Assembly (NCBI GenBank): GCA_963819475.1
Contig: CAWFWE010000002.1
Coordinates: 496,001 to 560,000, forward strand
From: DASUAS01 sp963819475
GTDB lineage: Bacteria > Actinomycetota > Acidimicrobiia > IMCC26256 > DASPTH01
Direction of reading: 5' to 3'
DNA length: 64,000 nucleotides
The notes below the pieces were generated by a model that was given only the letters and a program-made list of their open reading frames with translations, was not told where the DNA came from and did no database searches. The position numbers and the translations under genes are program-made. Shown piece by piece: positions 52,410 through 61,057 of the stretch (positions are counted from its first letter, which is position 1; every line of letters starts with the position of its first letter).

Positions 52410-53369
52410 ATGAGTCCGACGATCGTCACGGTCGACGTGACCGGATCCGTCCCTCTCGACGGTTCACACCACGTCTCTGCGTGGGTATTCGCACCGAAGC
52501 GACCTGCGGGCCGTGTGCCACTCTTGTTCTGCCTTCCGGGAGGGACTTACACGAAGGCGTACTGGCATCTCGAGGTGCCGGGTCGGCCTGGCTACAGCTT
52601 CGGTGAGCATCTCGCCGGCCGCGGCATGCTCGTGGTCGCGGTCGATCACCTCGGCACCGGGGAGAGCTCCCGTCACTCCCGGGCTGTGGAGCTCACGCCT
52701 GAGGTGGTGGCGGCAGCCAACGCGGCGGTACTGGCTCAGCTCGTCCGTCGCGCCGAGAACGGGTCGCTCTTGGGAGACCTCGGGGCTCTGACGATCGGTC
52801 CGACGGTCGGCGTGGGCCATTCGATGGGCGGCATGCTCGCCATCTACCAGCAGTCATTGCACCGCAGTTTCGACGCCATCGCTCCCCTTGGTTACGGGAC
52901 GATCGGCCCGATCATCAACTACTCGCCCGAGATCGGTGGCGACGGCATCTCCCTGCCGAGCCGCGAGTCGATCATAGGACCGGCTGCCGACGGTGCCTTC
53001 GATGCGATGCCGCTGGCGGACAGGACGGCAGCCGAGCTTCGACACCACTTCTATTGGGACGACGTCCCCCCCGAGGTCATCGCCGCCGACGATCTGAGCA
53101 ATACCGACATCCCCGGTGTCTGCGGGCTGCTGTCGGTTGTTCCCTTCATCGCCTCGGACCATGCGGGGCGGGTGACGTGTCCAGTGTTCATCGGGCTCGG
53201 CGAGCGTGACTCGACACCCGACCATCACAACGAGCCGCGCGCCTACTACTCGTCGGACGACATCACGTTGTACCTCCTCCCGAAGTCGGCACACTGTCAC
53301 AACATGGCGAACACTCGGCACCAAATGTGGGATCGTCTCGCCCGCTGGGTCGAGGCACTTGACGGATAA
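52410..53369 (+). CDS. Alpha/beta hydrolase
   Basis: 319 residues: the nucleophile elbow VGVGHSMGGMLAIYQQ, an oxyanion-type PGGTYTKAYW at the N-terminus and a C-terminal SAHCHNMANTRHQMWD with the catalytic His. Likely an esterase or C-C hydrolase in the catabolic set. ATG 52410 has GAGGAGG upstream. Confidence 0.87.
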   Translation: MSPTIVTVDVTGSVPLDGSHHVSAWVFAPKRPAGRVPLLFCLPGGTYTKAYWHLEVPGRPGYSFGEHLAGRGMLVVAVDHLGTGESSRHSRAVELTPEVVAAANAAVLAQLVRRAENGSLLGDLGALTIGPTVGVGHSMGGMLAIYQQSLHRSFDAIAPLGYGTIGPIINYSPEIGGDGISLPSRESIIGPAADGAFDAMPLADRTAAELRHHFYWDDVPPEVIAADDLSNTDIPGVCGLLSVVPFIASDHAGRVTCPVFIGLGERDSTPDHHNEPRAYYSSDDITLYLLPKSAHCHNMANTRHQMWDRLARWVEALDG

Positions 53370-53375
53370 CGCACG

Positions 53376-53534
53376 ATGCAGGTCCTGGCCCGGGGAGGCG
53401 AGCCCGCACGGTTTCAGCGTTTCAACTGGCTTGGCCGCAGCGGGCTGACGGCCTCCGTCACCGTCGAAGCTCGCGACACCGTCGTTGTCGAGGGCTTTTA
53501 CTCGGCTCGGTCCGAACCTGGACCATCTCGTTGA
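53376..53534 (+). CDS. 52-residue frame after the hydrolase, probably a remnant
   Basis: ATG 53376 is 7 nt downstream of the hydrolase stop. It encodes a short protein (RFQRFNWLGRSGLTASVTVE) without known motif. It could be the start of a gene cut off by the repeat array. Confidence 0.35.
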   Translation: MQVLARGGEPARFQRFNWLGRSGLTASVTVEARDTVVVEGFYSARSEPGPSR

Positions 53535-53625
53535 CCTGAACGTTCTTGTCTAGATCGCGAACCAAGACCGCGACCTCCACTCGAAGCCGCTCCCGCCCAC
53601 GAACTCGAATTTAGACACACTTCTC

Positions 53626-53779
53626 ACTCCCGTCCGACGTCGTCGTCACCGCGATCACTCCCGGTCGAGCGCAGATCACTCCCGGTCGAGCGCGGATCAC
53701 TCCCGGCTCGTCGATCGATCACTCCCGTCCGACGTCGTCGTCACCGCGATCACTCCCGGTCGACCGCGGATCACTCCCG
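53626..53779. repeat. ACTCCCG array C, 21/31-nt phased
   Basis: Seven exact ACTCCCG copies start at 53,626, 53,657, 53,678, 53,699, 53,721, 53,752 and 53,773, with steps 31, 21, 21, 22, 31 and 21. These are close to two or three helical turns, so the sites face the same side of the DNA. The first two copies with their flanks are duplicated 95 nt later (a direct repeat of about 45 bp). Most copies have GATC before the heptamer. Confidence 0.85.
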
Positions 53780-53965
53780 GCCGACGGTATCGATCTTTCT
53801 GCGCTACGAGCTCATGGACATCGCCGCAGAAGCGCTGCAGCGTCTGGTTTCCCGGCTGTCGTGTCCTTGCGCTCGCGTGCACGAGGGGATCCCTGAGGAA
53901 GAGTCGTCTGACGCCTTGACGCGGCAAATGTCTCTCTCGAGCCGTCGCCGGGACACCGCTCGATG

Positions 53966-53983
53966 ACTCCCGGATGACTCCCG
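53966..53983. repeat. Two further ACTCCCG copies
   Basis: Copies start at 53,966 and 53,977, 11 nt apart (one helical turn). Another single copy is at 54,238-54,244. Confidence 0.7.
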
Positions 53984-54331
53984 CCTCGCCTCCGCTTGCG
54001 GAGGTGAGAAGTGTGTCTACGTCGAGATCGTGGGTCGCGCCCGGCCGGAGTGGTCGAGAGTTCGAGGTGGGACGACGTGGTGTCGTTCGTCGGGTACTCG
54101 GCCTGGTCGTGGGGGTGACTGGCCAGGGAGTCGCGGGTGAGGTGTGAGGTGAGCATGTGGCCGGTGAGGTCCGCGACCGCCGTCGCTCGGCTCCCGTCCT
54201 GCGCCGCCGTTCGAACCCTCGCCAGCGATAAGAGCTCACTCCCGAACGCGACGGACACGATGGACTCGCCTGGAATGGTCAGCCGGTACGGGTGCGACTA
54301 CGAGTTAGGGATTCCGAGATTTCTCCGATCC

Positions 54332-54372
54332 CGGGAGCGATCGGACTCGATTCCGGGAGTGGTCGTGGGAGT
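54332..54372. repeat. Inverted ACTCCCG copies upstream of the recombinase 2 unit
   Basis: CGGGAGC at 54,332, CGGGAGT at 54,354 and a TGGGAGT variant at about 54,366 face the forward copies, as in array B. The layout forward-then-inverted is conserved before both recombinase units. Confidence 0.65.
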
Positions 54373-54396
54373 GATTGGGCTCATGCTGGCCCCGAC

Positions 54397-54654
54397 ATGG
54401 CAGCTCCCCTCTCACAATCCGGCCGCACGGCCAGACCCACGACGCAGTCATCGTTCTCGCGGGGTGCGTCGCACGGCCAGCCCGACCGTGCTGGCGAGCG
54501 TGATGCCGGTTCGCCTGTCTGGGTGCATGGACCGGCAGCCGGGCCGGTTCTCAACCCGGCGGGTGCCGCGGTCCTGGCGAGCATCATCCAGCGGCTCCTG
54601 GCATCGGCTTGCCAAGATGGCGACGAGTGGATCAGGCGCGGAGGTAGCGGATGA
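54397..54654 (+). CDS. Small gene preceding serine recombinase 2
   Basis: 85 residues from ATG 54397 (an upstream ATG at 54292 is in frame). It has a disordered, Ser/Pro-rich start and a C-terminal helix NPAGAAVLASIIQRLLASAC. The stop overlaps the recombinase start as ATGA. It is positionally and weakly in sequence equivalent to the 57-residue gene before recombinase 1. Confidence 0.55.
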   Translation: MAAPLSQSGRTARPTTQSSFSRGASHGQPDRAGERDAGSPVWVHGPAAGPVLNPAGAAVLASIIQRLLASACQDGDEWIRRGGSG

Positions 54655-56396
54655 CATTTCGGGCTGCGTTGTACGCACGGGTCAGCACTGAGGACCGTCA
54701 GTCGCCCGAGGACAGCATCGCGTGGCAGCGCAGCGTCGCCGCCGCGCTAATCGGTGCGCATGGCGGCGAGATCGTCGCCGAGTACCTCGATGTCGGAGTG
54801 TCGCGCTCACTGTCATGGTCGCGACGTCCAGAAGCGACTCGCCTCCTTGCCGACTGTGCCCGCCAGGACCGCGGGTTCGACGCGCTCGTGATCGGCGAAC
54901 CGCAACGCGCCTTCGCGGGCACCCAATACGGGCTCACCGCGCCGATCCTTTGGCACCACCGCGTGGAGCTGTGGGTGCCCGAGGTCGGCGGCCGAGTCGA
55001 CCCAGACAGCGAGGCGCACGACCTCGTGATGTCACTCTTCGGCGGTCTCAGCAAGGCCGAACGCGCTCGCATCCAACGACGAGTACGCAACGCGATGCAG
55101 ACCATGGCGCGCGCCGGCGGGCGCTACCTGGGCGGGCGGCCGCCATACGGCTATCGCCTCGTGCCGGTCAGTCCGCACCCGAACGCCGAGAAGGCGCGCA
55201 TCGGCGCAACGTTAAACCGGCTCGAGCCCGATCCCGTCACCGCGCTAGTCGTCGAACGGATCTTCACCGAACGGCTTGCTGGCGCCGGCTACTCCGCGAT
55301 CGCCCGCGGCCTCAACATCGAAGGCATCCCGTCACCGTCACAGCACGATCCGGCCCGTAACTCGCACCGCAACGGGCCCGGATGGGCTGACTCCGCCGTG
55401 CGCGCGATCATTCGGAACGCTCGCTACACCGGCCACGAGGTGTTCGGACGCCAGCGGCGCGACTACGAGCTGATCGATCTCTCCTCTCCCGCCGAGGGCC
55501 ACGTCCGGCGCATGCGGTGGAACGATCCCTCATCGTGGATCTGGTCGCCCGAGCCCACGCATGAAGCGCTGGTTTCGCGAGACGACTGGACCAGCGCCCA
55601 GCGAGTGAATGCGTCGGTGAAGACTCGCGCTCCGAGGTCGACGGCGCGCCCCTATCCGCTTGGAGGTCTCGTCTTCTGCGCGTCGTGCGGACGGCGAATG
55701 CACGGTCAGACGCGAGGCGGCACCCGGCGTTACTACCGCTGCGCTGCCCGTGCTCGCTATCCGGGAATCGCCGACGCCCACGCGCGCGATGTGCTGGTAC
55801 CTGAGCAGCCCGTGATCAACGCGCTCGAGGAGTGGCTGAGCGAGCTGTTCGCGCCCGATAGGGCAGCCGACACCGCACGAGAGATCGTCGCGGCATCCGA
55901 GCAAGGACGCGATCGGAGTGAACAGATCGAAGGAGCGCGCCGACGCATCTCCGCTGCGCGCCGAGAACTCGATCGGTGTCGAGCCGCATTACGCGACGCA
56001 GGCTCGGAGCCCGCCCGGCGTGAGGTCCTGTCATGGCTTGACGAAGCAGCCGCGGAGAAGGAGCAGGCCGACCGGGCGCTCGAGACGGCGCTTGAGCTCG
56101 CACCGCCAAGGACTTCCGTTGAGGAAGTCCTTGCCGTCGTCGAACGGTGCGGCGGTCTCACCGGCGTCCTCCAGAAGGCGACCGATGAAGAACTCGCCGG
56201 GCTCTACACCTCGATGGGTGTCAGCGCGGTCTACGACCCAGAATGCAACGAGGTCCGACTTGGCGTCGACCCCGTTGCTTTAACGGTGTGTCGGAGGGCG
56301 TACTCGTACCCTGACCCCACGCGCTCCCGCCGCCGGCGAGTTCGTGATCGCTGCCTAGTGTCCTGGAAGGTTGATTCGCCAAGAAAGTTTGGCTGA
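54651..56396 (+). CDS. Large serine recombinase 2 (3' end altered by IS insertion)
   Basis: 581 residues. Catalytic S12 in YARVSTEDR, GGLSKAERARIQRRVRNAM, GGRPPYGYRL, GIPSPSQHDP, IIRNARYTGHEVFGRQ, zinc ribbon CASCGRRM and YYRC, then a coiled-coil. It is clearly a paralogue of recombinase 1. The last ~13 codons come from the IS630 element inserted at 56,356; the natural C-terminus was probably near GVDPVAL. Since the change is beyond the coiled-coil, activity may survive. Confidence 0.9.
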   Translation: MTFRAALYARVSTEDRQSPEDSIAWQRSVAAALIGAHGGEIVAEYLDVGVSRSLSWSRRPEATRLLADCARQDRGFDALVIGEPQRAFAGTQYGLTAPILWHHRVELWVPEVGGRVDPDSEAHDLVMSLFGGLSKAERARIQRRVRNAMQTMARAGGRYLGGRPPYGYRLVPVSPHPNAEKARIGATLNRLEPDPVTALVVERIFTERLAGAGYSAIARGLNIEGIPSPSQHDPARNSHRNGPGWADSAVRAIIRNARYTGHEVFGRQRRDYELIDLSSPAEGHVRRMRWNDPSSWIWSPEPTHEALVSRDDWTSAQRVNASVKTRAPRSTARPYPLGGLVFCASCGRRMHGQTRGGTRRYYRCAARARYPGIADAHARDVLVPEQPVINALEEWLSELFAPDRAADTAREIVAASEQGRDRSEQIEGARRRISAARRELDRCRAALRDAGSEPARREVLSWLDEAAAEKEQADRALETALELAPPRTSVEEVLAVVERCGGLTGVLQKATDEELAGLYTSMGVSAVYDPECNEVRLGVDPVALTVCRRAYSYPDPTRSRRRRVRDRCLVSWKVDSPRKFG

Positions 56397-57596
56397 TCGG
56401 GAATTTTTCGTGGGGAGGCGCGTTCGTCCGGTGTTGTCGACCAACATCGGAGGGACACCATGGCACGATCCGGACGACCGACTGTCGAGATCACCCTGCA
56501 CGCGGGTGAGCGTGCGGCGTTGCAGCGGTGGGCTCGCCGGCACAGTTCGTCGCAGGCGTTGGCGTTGCGTTCCAAGATTGTGCTGGCGTGCGCGGCCGGG
56601 GACCGTACGCACGCGCAGATCGCCGCGGCGCTGGGTTGTAACCCGGCGACGGTGGGCAAGTGGCGCAACCGATTCGCGGTGGATCGTCTCGATGGGCTCG
56701 TCGACGCGCCGCGTCCGGGAGCGGCTCGCACGATCGGCGACGATGTGATCGAAGCGATCGTGGTCGAGACGCTCGAGACCACGCCGCCGAACGCGACGCA
56801 CTGGTCGACGCGGGGTCTGGCCGAAAAGCACGGCATCAGTCACACGACGGTGCGGGAGATCTGGCAGGCGTTCGGGCTCAAACCGTGGCGCGAAGACTCC
56901 TTCAAGGTGTCTCCTGACCCGCAGCTGGTCGAGAAGATCCGCGACATCGTCGCGTTGTACCTGAACCCACCGGTCGCCGCCGCCGTATTCGCCGTCGATG
57001 AGAAACCTCAGATCCAAGCACTGAATCGGACCGCGCCCACGCTGCCGATGCTGCCCACCACCCCGGCGCCGCGCCACCCACGACTACGAACGCAACGGCA
57101 CCTGTGACCTCTTCGCCGCGCTCGAGATCGCGACCGGCAAGGTCATCACCGACATCCGACCCCGCCACACCAGCACCGACTTCGTCGCCTTCTTGAACAA
57201 GGTCAACCGCAACGTCCCCGACGACCTTGCCGTGCACGTGATCCTCGACAACCTCTCCGCGCACAAGACCCCGACCGTGCATCGTTGGCTGCTGCGCCAC
57301 CGCCGATTCCACCTGCACTTCACCCCGACCTACGGGTCGTGGATGAACCTCGTCGAACGATGGTTCTCCGCACTCACCACCAAGAAGCTCCAACGCGCCG
57401 CGCACCGCACCGTGAAAGAACTCGCCGCCGACATCACCGCATGGACCGACACCTGGAACGAGAACCCGACCCCATTCGTATGGCACAAGACCGCCGAGCA
57501 GATCCTCGAACGCCTCGCCGACTACTGCACCGCCATCAACGACGGAACCAACACGTGACCACCACACTTTCACGACGCTTCAGGCTTCCAGGACAC
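56358..57596 (+). mobile_element. IS630-family insertion sequence
   Basis: The ends are the perfect 12-bp inverted repeats GTGTCCTGGAAG and CTTCCAGGACAC, flanked on both sides by TA (56,356-56,357 and 57,597-57,598), the duplicated TA target of IS630/Tc1 elements. The element is 1239 bp and carries one transposase gene in two frames. It is inserted at the 3' end of the second serine recombinase gene. Confidence 0.9.
56460..57558 (+). pseudogene. IS630-type DDE transposase, frameshifted
   Basis: The N-terminal helix-turn-helix (THAQIAAALGCNPATVGKWR) and winged part are followed by catalytic segments FAVDEKPQIQALNRT (first Asp), VHVILDNLSAHKTP (second Asp) and YGSWMNLVERWFSAL (Glu). The first part ends in frame 1 and THDYERNGTCDLFAALEIAT continues in the +1 frame; the switch is within 57,050-57,085. 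No slippery A-run is present, so programmed frameshifting is unlikely. The transposase is probably inactive, or the base is a sequencing error. Confidence 0.85.
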
Positions 57597-57639
57597 TAGC
57601 AGGGTGCTGAAAATCGGCTCTTGAGGGGCGGCTTGGGAA

Positions 57640-57820
57640 CCATGGATCGCCTTCGCCGTCGGGGTTCGCTGCGCTGGTGTACCTCCTCGGACGACTCATC
57701 GCCAACCGCTGGTTCAATGGCGTGTTCGCCGCCGGCTGTGCGATCGCGCTCGTGCTGGCCGTGGGATCCTGGCGCTACGGAACCGGGTCCGACCCGGCCC
57801 GGTTCCTGAACGTGATCTAG
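57640..57820 (+). pseudogene. Membrane-protein C-terminal fragment
   Basis: The frame AALVYLLGRLIANRWFNGVF and AIALVLAVGSWRYG, ending at 57,820, encodes two hydrophobic helices. An upstream WIAFAVG in another frame suggests a one-base change in a GGGG run. It has no start of its own; probably the tail of a gene lost with the IS insertion. Confidence 0.45.
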
Positions 57821-57926
57821 GACGTCGCCGCGACACTGCTAGGTCAAAAGTCGACCTCGACGATCACATGTCAGCCGGCGTGCAGCCCACGACCTGGTGA
57901 CCGGCAGCCGGTGGTACGCTCAGCCT

Positions 57927-58128
57927 GTGGATGTCGGCCCCGCCGAACTGCTCATTGTCTTGGCGGTCGTGCTCTTGCTGTTCGGATCTAAGAAGCTTCC
58001 CGAACTCGCGCTGCGGCATGGGTCAGGCCGCCAAGGAGTTTCGTTCCGGACTGCACGGACACGACGACGAGCTTGCGAAGCCGGAAGTGAAAGACCAGAC
58101 GGAGCCGCCGCCGACCACCAGCGCATAG
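57927..58128 (+). pseudogene. tatA: TatA-like twin-arginine translocase subunit, frameshifted
   Basis: From GTG 57927: VDVGPAELLIVLAVVLLLFG then SKKLPELA, the TatA transmembrane helix and FGxxKLPEL hinge. GMGQAAKEFRSGLHG continues in another frame after an extra base near 58,011. Removing that base gives an intact TatA of about 66 residues. Convergent with a TatB-like gene. Confidence 0.82.
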
Positions 58129-58137
58129 CCGTCGGCC

Positions 58138-58365
58138 TCAGTCCTTCGGCTTCGTGGGTCCGTCGCCCGCCCCGAGATCGAACTCGGAGACAACATCCCT
58201 CAGCTCGGCACGTAGGTGCTCCTTGACCTGAGCGAATTCCTTGTAGGCACGCCCCGCTTGGCGCGCCATCTTCGGCAGCTGCTCCGGCCCGAGCACAAGG
58301 AGCGCCACAACACCGACGATCAGCCAGTGCAGCGGCGAGAACGCACCGTCAAGAGGCACGATCAC
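58138..58365 (-). CDS. TatB/TatA-like translocase subunit
   Basis: About 75 residues: HWLIVGVVALLVLGPEQLPK is the membrane helix with the GPExLP hinge of TatB, followed by an amphipathic helix (ARQAGRAYKEFAQVKEHLRA) and a short acidic tail. The start among the GTG codons at 58,365 and 58,359 is uncertain. It shares its terminator region with the tatA-like gene. It would act with TatC, not in the window, to export folded proteins. Confidence 0.8.
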   Translation of the reverse strand: MIVPLDGAFSPLHWLIVGVVALLVLGPEQLPKMARQAGRAYKEFAQVKEHLRAELRDVVSEFDLGAGDGPTKPKD

Positions 58366-58583
58366 GAGCCTACCGGGGACGCCGGCCACGTCCCGACGCT
58401 CGCATCGTTCAGACGATCAGTTCGGCGCGCGTCAGCATTTCTCGCGACACGACCTCCTTCCAGCAACACACAATCGCGCGGGTGACCGCACCACTGACTC
58501 GTCGGCGGCAAGAGCACCGCACGCGACCTACTCGCCACCGTCATCACCATCACGGTGAAATGACACGAGCGCGAAGCCCAATG

Positions 58584-58605
58584 GGCATGAACCTACGTTC
58601 ATGCC
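58584..58605. promoter_or_regulatory. 9-bp perfect inverted repeat
   Basis: GGCATGAAC-CTAC-GTTCATGCC lies in a 370-bp gap between the hypothetical gene and the tatB-like gene. It could be a terminator for the former or an operator; no T-run favours either. The rest of the gap (58,366-58,734) shows no supported gene. Confidence 0.45.
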
Positions 58606-58734
58606 GGAGGCGGTGGTGCCGCAGGCGACACAAAGCATGAGCACAGCGCTTGGATGTTCCGGCGTCGACGCACGGCTACGTCGACGCAGTGGAGATACGG
58701 GTCTTCGCCGCATCGTGACCGCGGGGGTACACGA

Positions 58735-59424
58735 CTACGCGTCGACGTTGACAGGGACGATGAGCGTGAGTTGATCGTCGGGTTTCTCGTCATCGGTCTC
58801 GCCGACCAGGATCGCGTTGTCACCGAGGTACAGGGAGACGTGTCGGATCTCGCGGGCCCAGAATCGCTCGAGGAGACCGCTCATCACCGTGAGGCGCACG
58901 CCGCCGACGACGAACCGGACCTTCTCTTCGGGCTCCCACGGCCCTGCCGGTACTGGGAGAGCCGTTTCCGCTGGGACCCGCTGCGCGACGGACGGCGGTG
59001 CCATGATCTCGGGCCACTCCTGCGACGCTGCCACTGCGGTGGCCCCCACGTGCGCACTCTCACCCTCGTGGACGACTACGGCGCATTGCGCGATGGGGTC
59101 GAGCTGGGCGAACTCGACTGCTTCTCGAAGAAGGAGCCGAGGGACCGTGACCGCCGCAGCGTCGGCAGAAGATGGCTCGGTGAGCGCGGACCCGCGGCAC
59201 GTGGTGATGGCCCACCAGCCCTGCTCTGGATCATGGAACGAGAACTCCAGCGCGTCGTCGTAGACGTGGACGCGCGTGCCCATCGGCACGGCAACTTCGG
59301 TGAGATGGTCGAGCGCGCGCTTCATCTCCTCCGCGCGGACCTCCACACCCGCGACCGACACATCCGACACCAAGGATTCCCCTTCGCACTCGAGGTCGTG
59401 TTCACGGACTGTGGGTGGCGTCAC
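58735..59424 (-). CDS. Hypothetical soluble protein, 229 residues
   Basis: An acidic protein with mixed α/β pattern (EVAVPMGTRVHVYDDALEFS, then FVVGGVRLTVMSGLLERFWA). No known motif, signal peptide or membrane helix was seen. It starts at ATG or GTG 59424 and has GC3-rich codon usage. It could not be assigned to a family. Confidence 0.6.
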   Translation of the reverse strand: MTPPTVREHDLECEGESLVSDVSVAGVEVRAEEMKRALDHLTEVAVPMGTRVHVYDDALEFSFHDPEQGWWAITTCRGSALTEPSSADAAAVTVPRLLLREAVEFAQLDPIAQCAVVVHEGESAHVGATAVAASQEWPEIMAPPSVAQRVPAETALPVPAGPWEPEEKVRFVVGGVRLTVMSGLLERFWAREIRHVSLYLGDNAILVGETDDEKPDDQLTLIVPVNVDA

Positions 59425-59879
59425 GCTAGGTCAAAACCATCGGGTACGTATTCTTGCCTCCCATCCGAGCTCGGGTGTCCGAGGCCGCCACGCTGGGCTG
59501 CCCAGCTCACGGCGACACGACGGCGACGGACAGTCTGTCCCAGTTATCACCCACGCTCGCTCTTGCCCAACGGGACGGACCCGTCGAAGCCGAGTGCAGG
59601 GTGTCCACGAAGAGGAGGAGCAGGAGGAGGTCGATGGGCCGGGAACTGGCGCCGTGGGCACGAGCGCGAACAGTGCACCTATGCAGGCAGCGGCTCCGAC
59701 GACGAGATCCGCCGTCGAGTGTGAGTCCTCCGGGCGAGACGCGTCGTGTTCGAAGAGTGGAACCGTGTTCTATCGATGACTGCTTGTCCTCGGGTCGGAT
59801 CAGCATGGTCGCTCCGACCCTCGCATGATCCCATGTCGAGGCGCAGCGCACGCGCCGGCGCCAAGGGTATGGTCGGCGT
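59425..59879. other. Intergenic region, 455 bp
   Basis: Divergent spacer between the hypothetical gene and the peptidoglycan-binding gene. Long frames on both strands here are shadows. I see no repeat of note. Confidence 0.45.
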
Positions 59880-60950
59880 GTGACGGCACCTGGCGGCTCG
59901 GCAAACGTTCGCGGTGTTGGCGGTACGACGATGATGGTGCTGATCCTCGCGATGGGCGCTGTCGGCGTGGCACCCCGACTGTCGGTTGCGGCAGCTGCCG
60001 ATGTTGACGAGGCGGAGCAAGCGGCTGCGGCGATCCCCGTGGCGGCGTCGGCGCTGCCGGTCGATGGCTTGTCGATCGCCTGGGTCCACGATTCGCCGGT
60101 CCTCAGCTTGGGTGACGCGGACTCGTGGGTCTTGCAGTGGCAGACGCTGCTGAACGAATGGCTCGCCGCGGCGCATCCAGGTGACGCGTTCCGTCTCCCG
60201 GAGGATGGCACGTTCGGTCCGTTGACCGACTCGTCAACCCGAGCGTTGCAGGCGGCGCAGGGCCTGCCCGTCGACGGGATCGTCGGTCCCATGACCCGTG
60301 CCGGACTGCTCAGCGCGCCTGAGCTTGCGGCGAGCGCCCCCGATCTCACCTCCGGTGGCGACCTGATCCAGCTCGGTGCCGTCGGCGCTGACGTCAGCGA
60401 CTGGCAAAGCCAACTGAACCAGTGGCTCGATGCGACCACGAGCCCAGACCAGCGGCTCACCGTCGACGGGATCTTCGGTCCGCTCACCGACGCGCTGACC
60501 CGAGACTTCCAAGCATCCGAGAAAATCCCGGTTGACGGAGCGGTCGGTACCCAGACCTTGGCCGCGATGTTGAGTACACCCTCGCTCGCGAACCGTGTCC
60601 CCGGACAGCTCGTCCCCATGCTCGACCCCGCAACTTCGAAGACCCCGGCGGACGCGACGCAACCCGCCGCCGGCATCTGTCCACACGCCGCCACCGACCC
60701 CGTGACCATCACCTTGGCGGTCGATGTGCCGCAACCTCGCTGCGTCGCGGTGTCGTCGAACCAACGGTTGCGGCTCGTGAGCGACGGGGCACAGGTAACG
60801 GTCCGATTCGGGCCGTTCTCCGCTGACCTTGCGCCTGGCCAAACCGTCATCTTCGATCGTCCGTTCGGCGACTACCTCGACCCCGGCGTCCATCTCGTGA
60901 CGACTTCAACCTACGGTGGGTCAGGCCCCGAGGTCTGGCTCCAACCCTGA
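59880..60950 (+). CDS. Secreted protein with two peptidoglycan-binding domains (paralogue)
   Basis: 356 residues: a hydrophobic N-terminus (MMVLILAMGAVGVAPRLSVA), two PG_binding_1 domains (TFGPLTDSSTRALQAAQGLP and IFGPLTDALTRDFQASEKIP), a linker, and the C-terminal β domain ending in YGGSGPEVW. It has the same architecture as the 17,746-18,756 protein and about the same length. GTG 59880. Confidence 0.83.
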   Translation: MTAPGGSANVRGVGGTTMMVLILAMGAVGVAPRLSVAAAADVDEAEQAAAAIPVAASALPVDGLSIAWVHDSPVLSLGDADSWVLQWQTLLNEWLAAAHPGDAFRLPEDGTFGPLTDSSTRALQAAQGLPVDGIVGPMTRAGLLSAPELAASAPDLTSGGDLIQLGAVGADVSDWQSQLNQWLDATTSPDQRLTVDGIFGPLTDALTRDFQASEKIPVDGAVGTQTLAAMLSTPSLANRVPGQLVPMLDPATSKTPADATQPAAGICPHAATDPVTITLAVDVPQPRCVAVSSNQRLRLVSDGAQVTVRFGPFSADLAPGQTVIFDRPFGDYLDPGVHLVTTSTYGGSGPEVWLQP

Positions 60951-61057
60951 TCCGTACGGCTTCGCGCGCCTGTTGTCTGCGCATGCCGACTGTCCGGGGG
61001 CCTGTCGTCGCGTAGTGCGACGTCCCGGCGCGCACGCGCACAAATACACTCCGGGCG

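Larger units (their letters stand above)
53535..54396. other. Non-coding region carrying repeat array C
   Basis: About 860 bp between the hydrolase remnant and the second recombinase unit. It contains the ACTCCCG arrays described separately. A leftward frame at 53,812-54,258 lacks family resemblance and was not accepted. Confidence 0.5.

Noticed and set aside
53626..53779. CRISPR-like array
   Set aside because: The repeat core is 7-11 nt, the spacers are short, similar to one another and of irregular length, and no cas gene is near.
53812..54258. 148-residue leftward frame in the array C region
   Set aside because: No homology signal, no ribosome site, and it crosses the repeat cluster; it could not be supported.
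57050..57085. Programmed ribosomal frameshift in the IS630 transposase
   Set aside because: Some IS630 elements use it, but there is no A6G-type slippery run or stem-loop at the switch, so a simple indel is more likely.
59507..60850. 447-residue leftward open frame
   Set aside because: It lies antisense to the peptidoglycan-binding gene and is low-complexity without recognisable domains.
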